Shown piece after piece: positions 25,943-33,858 of a DNA stretch of 35,442 bases. The position numbers and the translations under genes were made by a program. Source of the stretch: Desulfofundulus luciae. Lineage in GTDB: Bacteria; Bacillota; Desulfotomaculia; Desulfotomaculales; Desulfovirgulaceae. The notes beneath the pieces are model-generated. The model ran no database searches, was not told where the DNA came from, and saw only the letters and a list, made by a program, of their open reading frames with translations. Each line of letters begins with the position of its first letter. The stretch's first letter is position 1. The DNA lies in assembly GCF_030813795.1 (NCBI RefSeq), contig NZ_JAUSUX010000027.1, positions 1 to 35,442 on the forward strand. The letters run 5' to 3'.

Positions 25943-26890
25943 CTAAAAATGATTGAGGGTCGATGAACTTACAGGCGCAGCCAGCGGGGCCCTTTCTTCC
26001 AGACTGACTCCGGCGGTATACCCAAACAACTCCTGCACATCCCTCACCATTTTGTGGGTTAAAGTTCGCAAATCAATGCCCATGGGGCAGGCCCGGTCGC
26101 AGGCACCACAGTCCACGCAGCGCCCGGCCAGGTGAAGTACCCGTACGGCTTGGAAAAAGACGTTATCCTGAACATTCAGGGATGACTTGCTAAGCCACTG
26201 GGGCATGGAGCAATCTGCAAAGCATTCTTCGCAGAAACACATGGGGCAGGCCTGCCGGCAGGCATAACAGCGAATACAACGCGACAATTCCTGGATAAGA
26301 TAGGCACGTTTTTCCGCCGGTGCCTTGGCTTCAAAATTGGCCAAGTCGGCAAAACTGTCGGCTTCCTTCACCGGGACCGGCTCGCCCAGCATGATATCAA
26401 ACAATACCGGGTTGGGGTGCTGGCAGGTTAAACAGGTATCGTGAAGCAGTTGTTCACAGGGAACGGTTTCGCTAAAGCCCTTTCCCATTAGTACGACTTG
26501 ACCGTCTTTTACTTCTGCCTTTAACAATTCCCTTCCTGCCAGCAGACGGGTTACTTTCTTGCGATCAATCATACCCTGACATGGTATGCCAATAATCACC
26601 AGTTTTTCGCGGTTAATCTGGTTTTCTTTAATCAGTTCTATTATGGAGCGGCTGTCACAACCCTTGGCCACCACGGCCAGCTTTTCTGGCCTCTGGCGCA
26701 GGTAGGTAGCCAGGTTGTTTTCGCAACCGTAGCCCCAGACCAGCTTTTGTGCCTCCTCTGGCTGGCGAATAAAGCAGGGGGTGTTGCGCAAAGGAAGACT
26801 CCCTTTTGCAAAACCCACCACCAATTCTACTTCTTTATCCTGCAGAAGCTTTTGTGCTGTTTCTTGGATCGCCTTAGTTAATTCTCGCAC
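25943..26890 (-). CDS. FlxC-like protein, FrhB-type N-terminus with [4Fe-4S] dicluster C-terminus
   Basis: The protein has 315 residues. The N-terminal part carries the FrhB/FdhB-like KGCDSRSIIELI and IIGIPCQGMIDRKK. The middle has CLTCQHPNP. The C-terminal part has the cysteine sets CIRCYACRQACPMCFCEEC and CVDCGACDRACPMG. It is probably an electron-transfer subunit next to mvhD-2 and the FlxAB-like genes. FrhB-type proteins bind a flavin, but the partner here is inferred. The GTG start has GGGGTG about 8 bases upstream. Confidence 0.82.
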   Translation of the reverse strand: MRELTKAIQETAQKLLQDKEVELVVGFAKGSLPLRNTPCFIRQPEEAQKLVWGYGCENNLATYLRQRPEKLAVVAKGCDSRSIIELIKENQINREKLVIIGIPCQGMIDRKKVTRLLAGRELLKAEVKDGQVVLMGKGFSETVPCEQLLHDTCLTCQHPNPVLFDIMLGEPVPVKEADSFADLANFEAKAPAEKRAYLIQELSRCIRCYACRQACPMCFCEECFADCSMPQWLSKSSLNVQDNVFFQAVRVLHLAGRCVDCGACDRACPMGIDLRTLTHKMVRDVQELFGYTAGVSLEERAPLAAPVSSSTLNHF

Positions 26891-26922
26891 TTTTATAACA
26901 CCCCGCCTTCTTAACCCAACCT

Positions 26923-27345
26923 TTATCCGTTCGTCACATACAGTGGGTTTGGGCCCAATTCCCTTAATTGGTTGGTGAAATCGGTTACCGTCTCAGCAAA
27001 TTTGGCTCCTTCCGAAGCGGAAACCCAGGTCAACCGGAACCGCTGTGGCTCAATTCCCAGTGTATCTAAAAGCCGCTGGGTAACCCTGGCGCGCCGTTCA
27101 GCATTATAATTGCCACTAACATAGTGGCAGTCTCCGGGATGTCACCCACCCACCAGCACGCCGTCAGAGCCGGCAAAGAGGGCTTTCAGTATGAACATGG
27201 GAGAAACCCTTCCAGAGCAGGGTACCCTGATGATCTTCACATTAGGGGGATACTGGAACCGCAGGGACCCGGCCAGGTCGGCACCTGCATAACTACACCA
27301 GTTGCAAAGGAAGGCAGTGATCTTTGGTTCAAATTTGGCCTGCAT
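26923..27345 (-). CDS. mvhD: MvhD selenoprotein (mvhD-2): in-frame UGA at codon 68
   Basis: Read through the UGA at 27142-27144 the frame gives a 140-residue MvhD. It has [15 protein letters not shown] (residues 12-26) with Cys retained, VPCSG, then VGGUHPGDCHY, where the Sec replaces the family cysteine of VGGCHxGDCHY. The post-UGA part continues cleanly with NYNAERR and ends [12 protein letters not shown], homologous to the mvhD-1 C-terminus. A conventional stop would cut the protein at 67 residues in the middle of a conserved motif. The ATG has AAAGGAG 13 bases upstream. It lies between hdrB and the FlxC-like gene, so it is the MvhD/FlxD of this module. Confidence 0.92.
27111..27144 (-). 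promoter_or_regulatory. Candidate bacterial SECIS element of mvhD-2
   Basis: On the minus strand a perfect 8-bp stem TGCCACTA (27122-27129) / TAGTGGCA (27111-27118) encloses TGT. Its loop starts after exactly 20 bases from the UGA, the same spacing as in mvhD-1. Confidence 0.78.
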
Positions 27346-27388
27346 TACAGTTTTTCACTCCTTTCGCACCCTTGGGGAAAGCCGTTTG

Positions 27389-28279
27389 TCATCCAGCCAG
27401 AATCCTATTTACCACAGGCCCCACATCCGTTTTCGCCAGTCCGGTAACCTGTTCCCGATCGGCTCCCAGGCACAACGCCAGGACCTGCATGAAGTGAAGG
27501 ACGGGAATTTGGAAATTAATTTTCTTACCGTTACGCAGGAATTCCTGGGCTGTATCAAACTGGATCAAGCAGGAACTGCAGCCGGTTACAATCAGGTCGG
27601 GATTAACCTCTTCTTTCATGGAGAGAAGCTTTTTCTGAACAAGATTGAAAGATTTTTCCATATCAGTGCTGCGCATGGCCCCCATACCACAACAGTCGAT
27701 CAAGCGGGTATAGTGACCAACCGTAGCGCCCAGGGCCTCACACATTTCCTTCAGCACCTTGGGGTGGAAGGGATCCTCTTCCTTGTCGTAATAAACTTTG
27801 CTTGGCCAGAGGGTATGGCAACCGGGCTGAAGGGCCACTGTGAGGCCGTCGAGTCTATGTTTGAGGGCTTCCTTGATCCTCTCAGGTCCGAGCTCGTGGT
27901 AGAGATAGTAGTGGGCGAGCCTGACCTTGCTGGTCCCCTTGTATTCCCTGCCGATCTCCTTAAGAATCTCGTTGACACTAGCCTTTATTTCGGAGTTGGT
28001 ATCCATCTTGTACTTTGATTCGGCCAGGCTACCGTAGCAGCTACCACATACGGTGACTATATCCAGGCCCTTTTCCTCGGCTATGGTATGGTTTCTAGCC
28101 CCTACGGCGCACCAACCCACCACGTCTACGGAGGGCATCGTCCCCCAACTGGGACAGCACGACTGTCCTTCAAGGTTGTCCAATTCAATCCCCAGTGCCG
28201 GAAACGCATACCGTACCGCCTGCTCAAGATCAGGTCTGTTAAAGGACGTGTTGCAGCCGACAAAAAAACCTACCTTCAT
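27389..28279 (-). CDS. hdrB: Heterodisulfide reductase subunit B
   Basis: The 296-residue HdrB has two CCG-type cysteine sets that bind non-cubane [4Fe-4S] clusters: GCN, SCCPSWG and CGSC in the first half, and GCH, DCCGMG and CSSC in the second. In methanogens these clusters reduce CoM-S-S-CoB; in bacteria the substrate is unknown and may be a DsrC-type protein or another redox partner. The ATG at 28279 has GAGGTG 6 bases upstream in the hdrC stop region. It lies between hdrC and mvhD-2. Confidence 0.94.
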   Translation of the reverse strand: MKVGFFVGCNTSFNRPDLEQAVRYAFPALGIELDNLEGQSCCPSWGTMPSVDVVGWCAVGARNHTIAEEKGLDIVTVCGSCYGSLAESKYKMDTNSEIKASVNEILKEIGREYKGTSKVRLAHYYLYHELGPERIKEALKHRLDGLTVALQPGCHTLWPSKVYYDKEEDPFHPKVLKEMCEALGATVGHYTRLIDCCGMGAMRSTDMEKSFNLVQKKLLSMKEEVNPDLIVTGCSSCLIQFDTAQEFLRNGKKINFQIPVLHFMQVLALCLGADREQVTGLAKTDVGPVVNRILAG

Positions 28280-28282
28280 TGG

Positions 28283-28864
28283 CTACACCTCGCAAGTTTC
28301 TGTTACATCTGACTCGTCCATGGGGATGATCCCCAGGTCGGCCAGGGCTGTTTGCCGTATAACCGCCTGCAGTTCTTTTAAAGCTTTCGGGTTCGCGACA
28401 GTGGAGTACGGCTTTTCCGGTAAACCGACTTTTGCTCGGGTGCTTCCGGCTCCCGCCAGATAAACGGCATGACCGGTGTCGTAAAGGGACTTAAGACCTT
28501 CAATAGAAAGGGTGGGCAGGGCAAATTCCCTTATGGCCACCCGCCGCATGGCTTGGATAATTTCGAAGGGGTTAACCTCCCGTGGACACACTTCGGTGCA
28601 GCGGTTACAGGACTGGCAGGCCCAAATGGATGAATCGTCCAACAGCGCATCACGCAATCCCAGGAGAATTGCTTGGATAACCCGCTTGTTAAAAAAGGAA
28701 AAACCAGCCAGCACCATGGGGCAGGCGGCGGCACACTTGGCGCACTGGATGCACTCCAGCAACTCTTCGCCGCCCAGCTCTTTTATCTCGTCAACTAGAC
28801 CGGGATCACCTTCAGAGAGATTGATAACCCCCGTTGCTACTTGAACGTTGGACACTCGTACCAC
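28283..28864 (-). CDS. hdrC: Heterodisulfide reductase subunit C
   Basis: The 193-residue HdrC links HdrA to HdrB. Two [4Fe-4S] motifs are visible, CIQCAKCAAACP (about residues 38-49) and CQSCNRCTEVCP (about 83-94). The long GTG frame starts at 28864, but a GTG at 28855 with GGGGGTG about 6 bases upstream may be the true start. The C-terminus runs into the ribosome-binding site of hdrB. It is just downstream of hdrA-1. Confidence 0.94.
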   Translation of the reverse strand: MVRVSNVQVATGVINLSEGDPGLVDEIKELGGEELLECIQCAKCAAACPMVLAGFSFFNKRVIQAILLGLRDALLDDSSIWACQSCNRCTEVCPREVNPFEIIQAMRRVAIREFALPTLSIEGLKSLYDTGHAVYLAGAGSTRAKVGLPEKPYSTVANPKALKELQAVIRQTALADLGIIPMDESDVTETCEV

Positions 28865-28872
28865 CCCCGAAC

Positions 28873-30882
28873 TCAGCAGGCTAAAGCTTTAATCTGCGCG
28901 TGGATCTGGGCGTTGGTGAAGCCGTGCAAGGTGATGACTCCCGACGGGCAGGCCGCCGCGCATACGCCGCAGCCGGCACACAGGGCTTCGTCAATTCTGG
29001 ACCGCAACCTTCCTCTATCTTCCACAAGCTTGATGGCCGAGTACGGACACAGTTGCACGCAAGTACCGCAGCCTGTGCACTTCCTCTGGTTCACTTCCGA
29101 AATCAGCGGCTCTACAACTACCTTGCCTAAGGTGAGGGGTACTGCGGCCGCCGAAGAAGCAGCCCGCGCTTGGGACACCGATTCGGGAATGTCTTTGGGT
29201 CCTTGCGCACAACCGGCGATGTAAATACCTTTCACCGGTGTTTCCACCGGATAGAGCTTGGTGTGCAACTCTTTCAAGAACCCTTCGCTGCCGCACGTGA
29301 TACCCAGCTTCCGGCCAAGTTCTTCGAGGTCCGGAGCAGGCTCAATGGCCGTGGCCAGGACCACCAAATCGGCCTCCAATTCCACGGGCGCACCCAAGTC
29401 AACGTCGTAAGCACGCACCCTTAACCTGTCGCCTGGTAGCTCGTCTACCGCACCGACGCGGCCACGAAGCATCTTGATGCCGAGATCGCGGCAGTAGTTG
29501 TAGTACTCCTCGAAGTCTTTACCGCCGGTGCGCACATCAATAAAGAAGATGTAAATATTAGTATCGGGATACTTCTCTTTGATCAACCGGGCTTCCTTGA
29601 GCATGTACATGCAGCAGACTTTGGAGCAATAGGTATGGTACCTCTTATCCCGGCTGCCAACACAGGAGATAAAGGCGATGGTCTTGGGCTTTTCACCGTC
29701 CGACGGGCGGTGAAAATGACCTTCTGTGGGGCCGGTGGCCGATAGGATGCGCTCCAGTTGCATGGCCGTTATAACGTTGGGCGATTGCGGCGAATACTCT
29801 TTGAACGGCGCTTTGTCCATCACCTTATAACCGGTAGCCACGATGATGGTGCCCACGTTGAGCTCGATGACTTCGCCTTCCGGGTTATACTCTCTCGAAC
29901 GGTCACACGCACCTGTTTTGCATGCTTTCTCACACGGTGCAAGGATGGGCTCGCCAGTCTTGGAGTGGATCCTCGGCTTGGTACCGATAGTACGCTTCGC
30001 GCAGCTAAGGCAGTGTTCGATATCCACAACCGCCCGTTTCGGTACCGCCTGCGGAAACTCAATGTAAATGGCCTTACGGTTATCCATGCCCTCGTTGAAC
30101 TCGTTGGGCACCTTGGCCGGGCAAGCATTCACGCAGTCGCCGCACCCGGTACACTTATCCCAGTCAATGTATGTCTGTTTCTTTCTTACCTTCACTTTGA
30201 AGTTGCCGATGGAGCCCTCTACGGATTCCACTTCGGAGTAGGTCAGAAGTTCAATATTCGGATGGGTGCCCACCTGCACCATGATGGGGGTCAGGATACA
30301 GGCCGAACAGTCATTGGTGGGGAAAGTCTTATCGAGCTTGGCCATATTGCCACCAACGGATGGGCTTTTTTCCACCAGGTAAACCTTATAACCCATATTG
30401 GCCAGATCCAGGGCAGCAAACATACCGGAGACGCCACCGCCAATCACCAGCGACGCCGGCGCTACCTCCACAAACCTGTCCTCCAGGGGCTCCAGGAAAG
30501 CAGCCTTCGCTACGGCGCTGGCAACCAGTCTTTTTGCTTTTTCGGTTGCGCCCTCCTTGTCGTGCCAGTGCGGCCAGCTATCCTGGTCACGGATGTTTGC
30601 CATTTCCAGGAGGTACTTGTTCAGGCCCCCGTTTTCCAACGCCTTACGGAAGATAGGCTCGTGGGTGCGTGGAGTGCAGGCTGCCACCACCACCCGGTCA
30701 ATGAGGCCGTTTCTAATATCCTGTTTAATTAATTCCTGGCCCGGATCCGAACACATGAAAAGATAGTTCCGGGCAAGTGCCACCCCGGGGAGCTTCTCGG
30801 CGTATTTTCTAACCTCTTCGACATTCACAGCGCCAGCAATATTCTCGCCACAATGGCAGATGTAGACGCCAATCCTCGGCAC
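28873..30882 (-). CDS. hdrA: Heterodisulfide reductase subunit A (single-FAD type)
   Basis: This 669-residue iron-sulfur flavoprotein has the N-terminal HdrA CHCG (10-12), CSD and CTPRTHEP motifs, GGGVSG (148-153) for FAD, DKTFPTNDCSAC, CTGCGDCVNACP (244-255), and two C-terminal ferredoxin motifs, CTGCGTCVQLCP and CAGCGVCAAACP. An extended stretch between about residues 291 and 326 carries further cysteines. The GTG start has GGGAGGGG 5 bases upstream. It is first in the Flx-Hdr operon and has its own promoter region. Confidence 0.95.
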   Translation of the reverse strand: MPRIGVYICHCGENIAGAVNVEEVRKYAEKLPGVALARNYLFMCSDPGQELIKQDIRNGLIDRVVVAACTPRTHEPIFRKALENGGLNKYLLEMANIRDQDSWPHWHDKEGATEKAKRLVASAVAKAAFLEPLEDRFVEVAPASLVIGGGVSGMFAALDLANMGYKVYLVEKSPSVGGNMAKLDKTFPTNDCSACILTPIMVQVGTHPNIELLTYSEVESVEGSIGNFKVKVRKKQTYIDWDKCTGCGDCVNACPAKVPNEFNEGMDNRKAIYIEFPQAVPKRAVVDIEHCLSCAKRTIGTKPRIHSKTGEPILAPCEKACKTGACDRSREYNPEGEVIELNVGTIIVATGYKVMDKAPFKEYSPQSPNVITAMQLERILSATGPTEGHFHRPSDGEKPKTIAFISCVGSRDKRYHTYCSKVCCMYMLKEARLIKEKYPDTNIYIFFIDVRTGGKDFEEYYNYCRDLGIKMLRGRVGAVDELPGDRLRVRAYDVDLGAPVELEADLVVLATAIEPAPDLEELGRKLGITCGSEGFLKELHTKLYPVETPVKGIYIAGCAQGPKDIPESVSQARAASSAAAVPLTLGKVVVEPLISEVNQRKCTGCGTCVQLCPYSAIKLVEDRGRLRSRIDEALCAGCGVCAAACPSGVITLHGFTNAQIHAQIKALAC

Positions 30883-31017
30883 TATATCCCCTCCCGAAAG
30901 AGAACATTGATAAAGAGCAGGTTGCGATTTTTGCTTTACATTACCCTCAGGTCAGTGGCGTGTAGACATTGGGATAAGCCAGTACATAAAAGCGGTGTAG
31001 CCACTTTGTGAATTTGA

Positions 31018-31045
31018 ATAATATATTCTTCCAAAGACCTTGCAA
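31018..31045 (-). promoter_or_regulatory. Promoter upstream of hdrA-1
   Basis: On the minus strand TTGCAA (31040-31045) and TATTAT (31018-31023) are 16 bases apart, after the acsE terminator. The leader to the hdrA-1 GTG is about 130 bases. Confidence 0.55.
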
Positions 31046-31090
31046 ATCCTGCAATTGACCTTAAAAATTATTTTTTTCAAAACAAACCTA

Positions 31091-31123
31091 GGGGAAAACG
31101 GCCTGCGAACGACCGCTTTCCCC
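31091..31123 (-). terminator. Terminator after acsE
   Basis: On the minus strand GGGGAAAGCGG (31113-31123) pairs with CCGTTTTCCCC (31091-31101), including one G-U pair, followed by UAGGUUUGUUUUG. It starts 16 bases after the acsE stop and separates the acs unit from the Flx-Hdr unit. Confidence 0.8.
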
Positions 31124-31138
31124 TTTTGAGGCGTGCCC

Positions 31139-31933
31139 TTACCGCTGTCTGAAGGTCTTTAAGAAGGAGTCGCAATAAATGTCCTTATTCAGGAGGATAT
31201 TGGCGGCAGCTACACCATCCAGCAACTCGGGGTCCTCCAGGTCGGCTATGGCCGAATCCAGTCCTACAGCCATGCACATGATTAGGAAGGTCCGGTTGAG
31301 CAAGTGACGGTTGGTGCAGCGCTGAGAGGTGTTGCTCAGTCCCAGAGTGGTCCGGGGTGGCGGATCGGCCAGGGTCTTAATCTGGCGAATAGCTTCCAGT
31401 ACCTCGGGTCCGTGATCCTGGGCAACGTTACAGGGCAGCATCAGGGGATCAATGTACAGGTCTTCCATGGGGATGCCGTGGGCGTCGGCATTAACCACAA
31501 TTTCCATGGCCAGGGCTACCCGGTCGGCCGCACTCTTGGGTACACCCTTTTCATTCATGGCCAGACCGATGATGGCGGCATTATATTTTTTGGCCATGGG
31601 GAAATAAATATCCATCTTCCACTGGTCAGCACTGGTAGAGTTAATCATAGCCTTACCCTTGTGTACGGCCAAACCGGCCTCGATGGCTTCCGGGTTGGTC
31701 GAGTCAATACAGCATGGCAGGGGTACGGTTTCCTGGGCGACTTTCACCAGCCACTCCATTACCGCTGGCTGGTCCTTGGGGTCCACAGTGGGACCGGTGT
31801 TAATATCCAGGTAAGCGGCGCAGTTTTCATACTGACGTTTGGCCCAGTAGCGGATGGGTTCCGGGTCCTTGTTTAAAATGGCTTCCCGGATATCCTTAAA
31901 CATACCGTTGATCCGCTCGCCAATGAGGATCAT
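31139..31933 (-). CDS. acsE: Methyltetrahydrofolate:corrinoid/iron-sulfur protein methyltransferase AcsE
   Basis: The 264-residue AcsE moves the methyl group from methyl-tetrahydrofolate to cob(I)amide on the corrinoid iron-sulfur protein. It shows the pterin-binding TIM-barrel motifs: LIGERINGMF, AAYLDINTGPTVDP, PCCIDSTNPEA, KAMINSTSAD, IIGLAMNEKGVP and LYIDPLMLPC, with TTLGLSNTSQRC near the C-terminus. The length matches the enzyme of acetogens. It follows acsD by 30 bases and ends at a terminator. Confidence 0.97.
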   Translation of the reverse strand: MILIGERINGMFKDIREAILNKDPEPIRYWAKRQYENCAAYLDINTGPTVDPKDQPAVMEWLVKVAQETVPLPCCIDSTNPEAIEAGLAVHKGKAMINSTSADQWKMDIYFPMAKKYNAAIIGLAMNEKGVPKSAADRVALAMEIVVNADAHGIPMEDLYIDPLMLPCNVAQDHGPEVLEAIRQIKTLADPPPRTTLGLSNTSQRCTNRHLLNRTFLIMCMAVGLDSAIADLEDPELLDGVAAANILLNKDIYCDSFLKTFRQR

Positions 31934-31963
31934 ATTTTTGACACCTTCCTTTGATTTTTTTAA

Positions 31964-32914
31964 TTAATAGGCATTGGACTGCATCAATTTGTCAATGTGG
32001 GCCCGGAATTGTTTGAGGGATTCGGGATGCCGCATGACAAACAGGGACCCGCCCGCCTGGGCAAAGGCCACGGCCGTGATTACTTCCCACAGTATGGCCC
32101 GGCGCTCCTGGCTTCCCCATTCCGGCGTCTCCTCCGTGGTGCTCTTCGCCTCCTTGGTTTTCCAAACTTCCTGGCCCAGCAGGCAGATGACCGGCATGGC
32201 CATCATTTTATCGCCCGTAAGGGCACCGATGCGGGTCCGTTCCATGATGGAATAGGCGTATTCAATACCGTAACCAAGGGCGCCCACCGAGGGGTCAATG
32301 ACAATGCGGTTGGCGGCCAGGTTCATTTCCGTAATTAATATATTTAGCTGCTTTTCCAGGTTGATGTCCAAGGGGCTGGAAGCAATGATGTTGTGGCCAT
32401 GCACCATGCAGGCGGCGGTAATGGTTTTGTAGTTTTCCTGCGTGGCACAACCCAGCAGGAAGTTCCGGCCGGACAGGGCCTCGGCCACTTTTTCCAGCAC
32501 CTGGGCGTCTTTTTCTTCCACACCGCAGCCAAGGATGATTAAAGGCACATTTACGGCATCGGCCACCGCCTTGGCTACCTGGGCGCATTCCTCCGGGTTT
32601 GTGTTTTTATTGTCCGGGTGGGCACTGACCAGGGTCAGGCAGACCAGGTCCGCCCCGTATTCCACGCACTTTTTCGCCCAGGCCACGGGGTCGTTTAATA
32701 CACCGGCGTAGGCGCTGGTCAGAATTTCCGGCCAGTTGGTGGGTTCCATGTCCCAGACTTCCAGGGCTACTGCAGGCCGGTTGGGCATTTCTCCTTCGAA
32801 GTGCAGGAAGGGCAGGGTACTCTCGCCCCCGATTTTAACTATGTTCGACTCGGTTCCCAGGACCACTTCTGCAACCTTGTTGGTCCACCTTTCTTTGGCT
32901 ATAGTAACGGCCAT
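31964..32914 (-). CDS. acsD: Corrinoid/iron-sulfur protein small subunit AcsD
   Basis: The 316-residue AcsD (CFeSP beta) pairs with AcsC to carry the methyl group from AcsE to acetyl-CoA synthase. It matches the CdhD family: IKIGGE-like VKIGGESTLPFLHFEGEMPNRP, then ALEVWDMEP, DLVCLTLVSAHPDNKN, and DPSVGALGYGIEY. The ATG has AAAGGAGCG upstream. It sits between the CooC-like gene and acsE. Confidence 0.97.
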   Translation of the reverse strand: MAVTIAKERWTNKVAEVVLGTESNIVKIGGESTLPFLHFEGEMPNRPAVALEVWDMEPTNWPEILTSAYAGVLNDPVAWAKKCVEYGADLVCLTLVSAHPDNKNTNPEECAQVAKAVADAVNVPLIILGCGVEEKDAQVLEKVAEALSGRNFLLGCATQENYKTITAACMVHGHNIIASSPLDINLEKQLNILITEMNLAANRIVIDPSVGALGYGIEYAYSIMERTRIGALTGDKMMAMPVICLLGQEVWKTKEAKSTTEETPEWGSQERRAILWEVITAVAFAQAGGSLFVMRHPESLKQFRAHIDKLMQSNAY

Positions 32915-32955
32915 GATAAACGCTCCTTTCTCTTTAGATAAGTGGGTGCAGGTAG

Positions 32956-33714
32956 CTAGAGGATGGCTGTTTTACGCATTATCTCCGTAACGGCAGCTAC
33001 TACCGGAGATTCGTCGGGTAGCTCAACCAAAGGCTTGCCTTGCAGGTCATACTGGAAAACCTGCTCATCCTGCGGTATGGCTCCAATTAACTCCAGGCCG
33101 GTTTGCTGGATTTCGTTTTGCAGGGCTTCCACTGAGCCATCGGCAACTTTTGTTACCACCAGGTACATTTTTTTGATCTCCAGGGCCAGGGATTCTACCA
33201 GTTTTTTTACCCGGCCGGCCGAGCGGATACCCCGCGCGCTGGCGTCGCTGGTCACAAAGAGAATGTCCACATTCTGCGTGGTACGCCGGCTCAAATGTTC
33301 CAGACCCGCTTCGTTATCCATAACTACAAACGGGTAATTGTTGCTCAGTTCCTGCATAAAGCCCCGTACCAGATTGTTAACATAGCAATAACAACCCGGC
33401 CCTTCGGGACCTCCCATTACCAGGAGATCCACTTCCTCTCCTTCGGCTAAAGATTGGTGCACCCGGAAGGCTACGTACTGGTCTTTGGTCATGCCCGCCG
33501 GTAGCGGTTCCAGGTTATTGTTGATCCGGGCCATGATGTCCGCGATGGTATCTTCCATCTCGATACCCAGGGCCTCGTTCAGGTTGGCATTGGCGTCGGC
33601 ATCCACAGCTAGAATGGGCCCCTTGCCTGCCTGGATCAGTTGTCTAATTAAAAGGGCAGCTAGTGTGGTCTTACCCGTTCCACCTTTACCGGCAATGGCG
33701 ATGGTAAAGGCCAT
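32956..33714 (-). CDS. cooC: CooC/AcsF-type nickel-insertion ATPase
   Basis: The 252-residue MinD-like ATPase matures nickel enzymes of the CODH/ACS complex. It has the deviant Walker A GKGGTGKTT (about residues 8-16), AVDADANANLNEALG, then MGGPEGPGCYCYVNNLVR, with the paired cysteines of CooC that bind metal, and MDNEAGLEHLSRRT. The ATG at 33714 has AAGGGAAG upstream; a GTG at 33723 is less likely. Its place between acsC and acsD supports a role in acetyl-CoA synthase or CODH maturation. Confidence 0.93.
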   Translation of the reverse strand: MAFTIAIAGKGGTGKTTLAALLIRQLIQAGKGPILAVDADANANLNEALGIEMEDTIADIMARINNNLEPLPAGMTKDQYVAFRVHQSLAEGEEVDLLVMGGPEGPGCYCYVNNLVRGFMQELSNNYPFVVMDNEAGLEHLSRRTTQNVDILFVTSDASARGIRSAGRVKKLVESLALEIKKMYLVVTKVADGSVEALQNEIQQTGLELIGAIPQDEQVFQYDLQGKPLVELPDESPVVAAVTEIMRKTAIL

Positions 33715-33858
33715 GAGTACCACTTCCCTTCTGGTGATTATTGTTTCGTTATATTCAGGTCGGGTTGCAAGAGCGGTAACTTTTACCAGGCAGTGCCCAC
33801 ACAGTGAAGCGTCCGACTAGCTACGTTTTACCGCCAGAGCCCGGCTAACCGGTTCGGG

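Noticed and set aside
27142-27345. mvhD-2 as a truncated pseudogene
   Set aside because: The frame after the UGA is intact and homologous for 72 residues, and the UGA replaces a conserved cysteine codon with a hairpin after it. Decay is much less likely than selenocysteine.
29758-30732. A 324-residue plus-strand open frame
   Set aside because: It is antisense to hdrA-1, whose motifs are certain. Long antisense frames are common opposite GC-rich coding sequence, and this translation has no recognisable domain.
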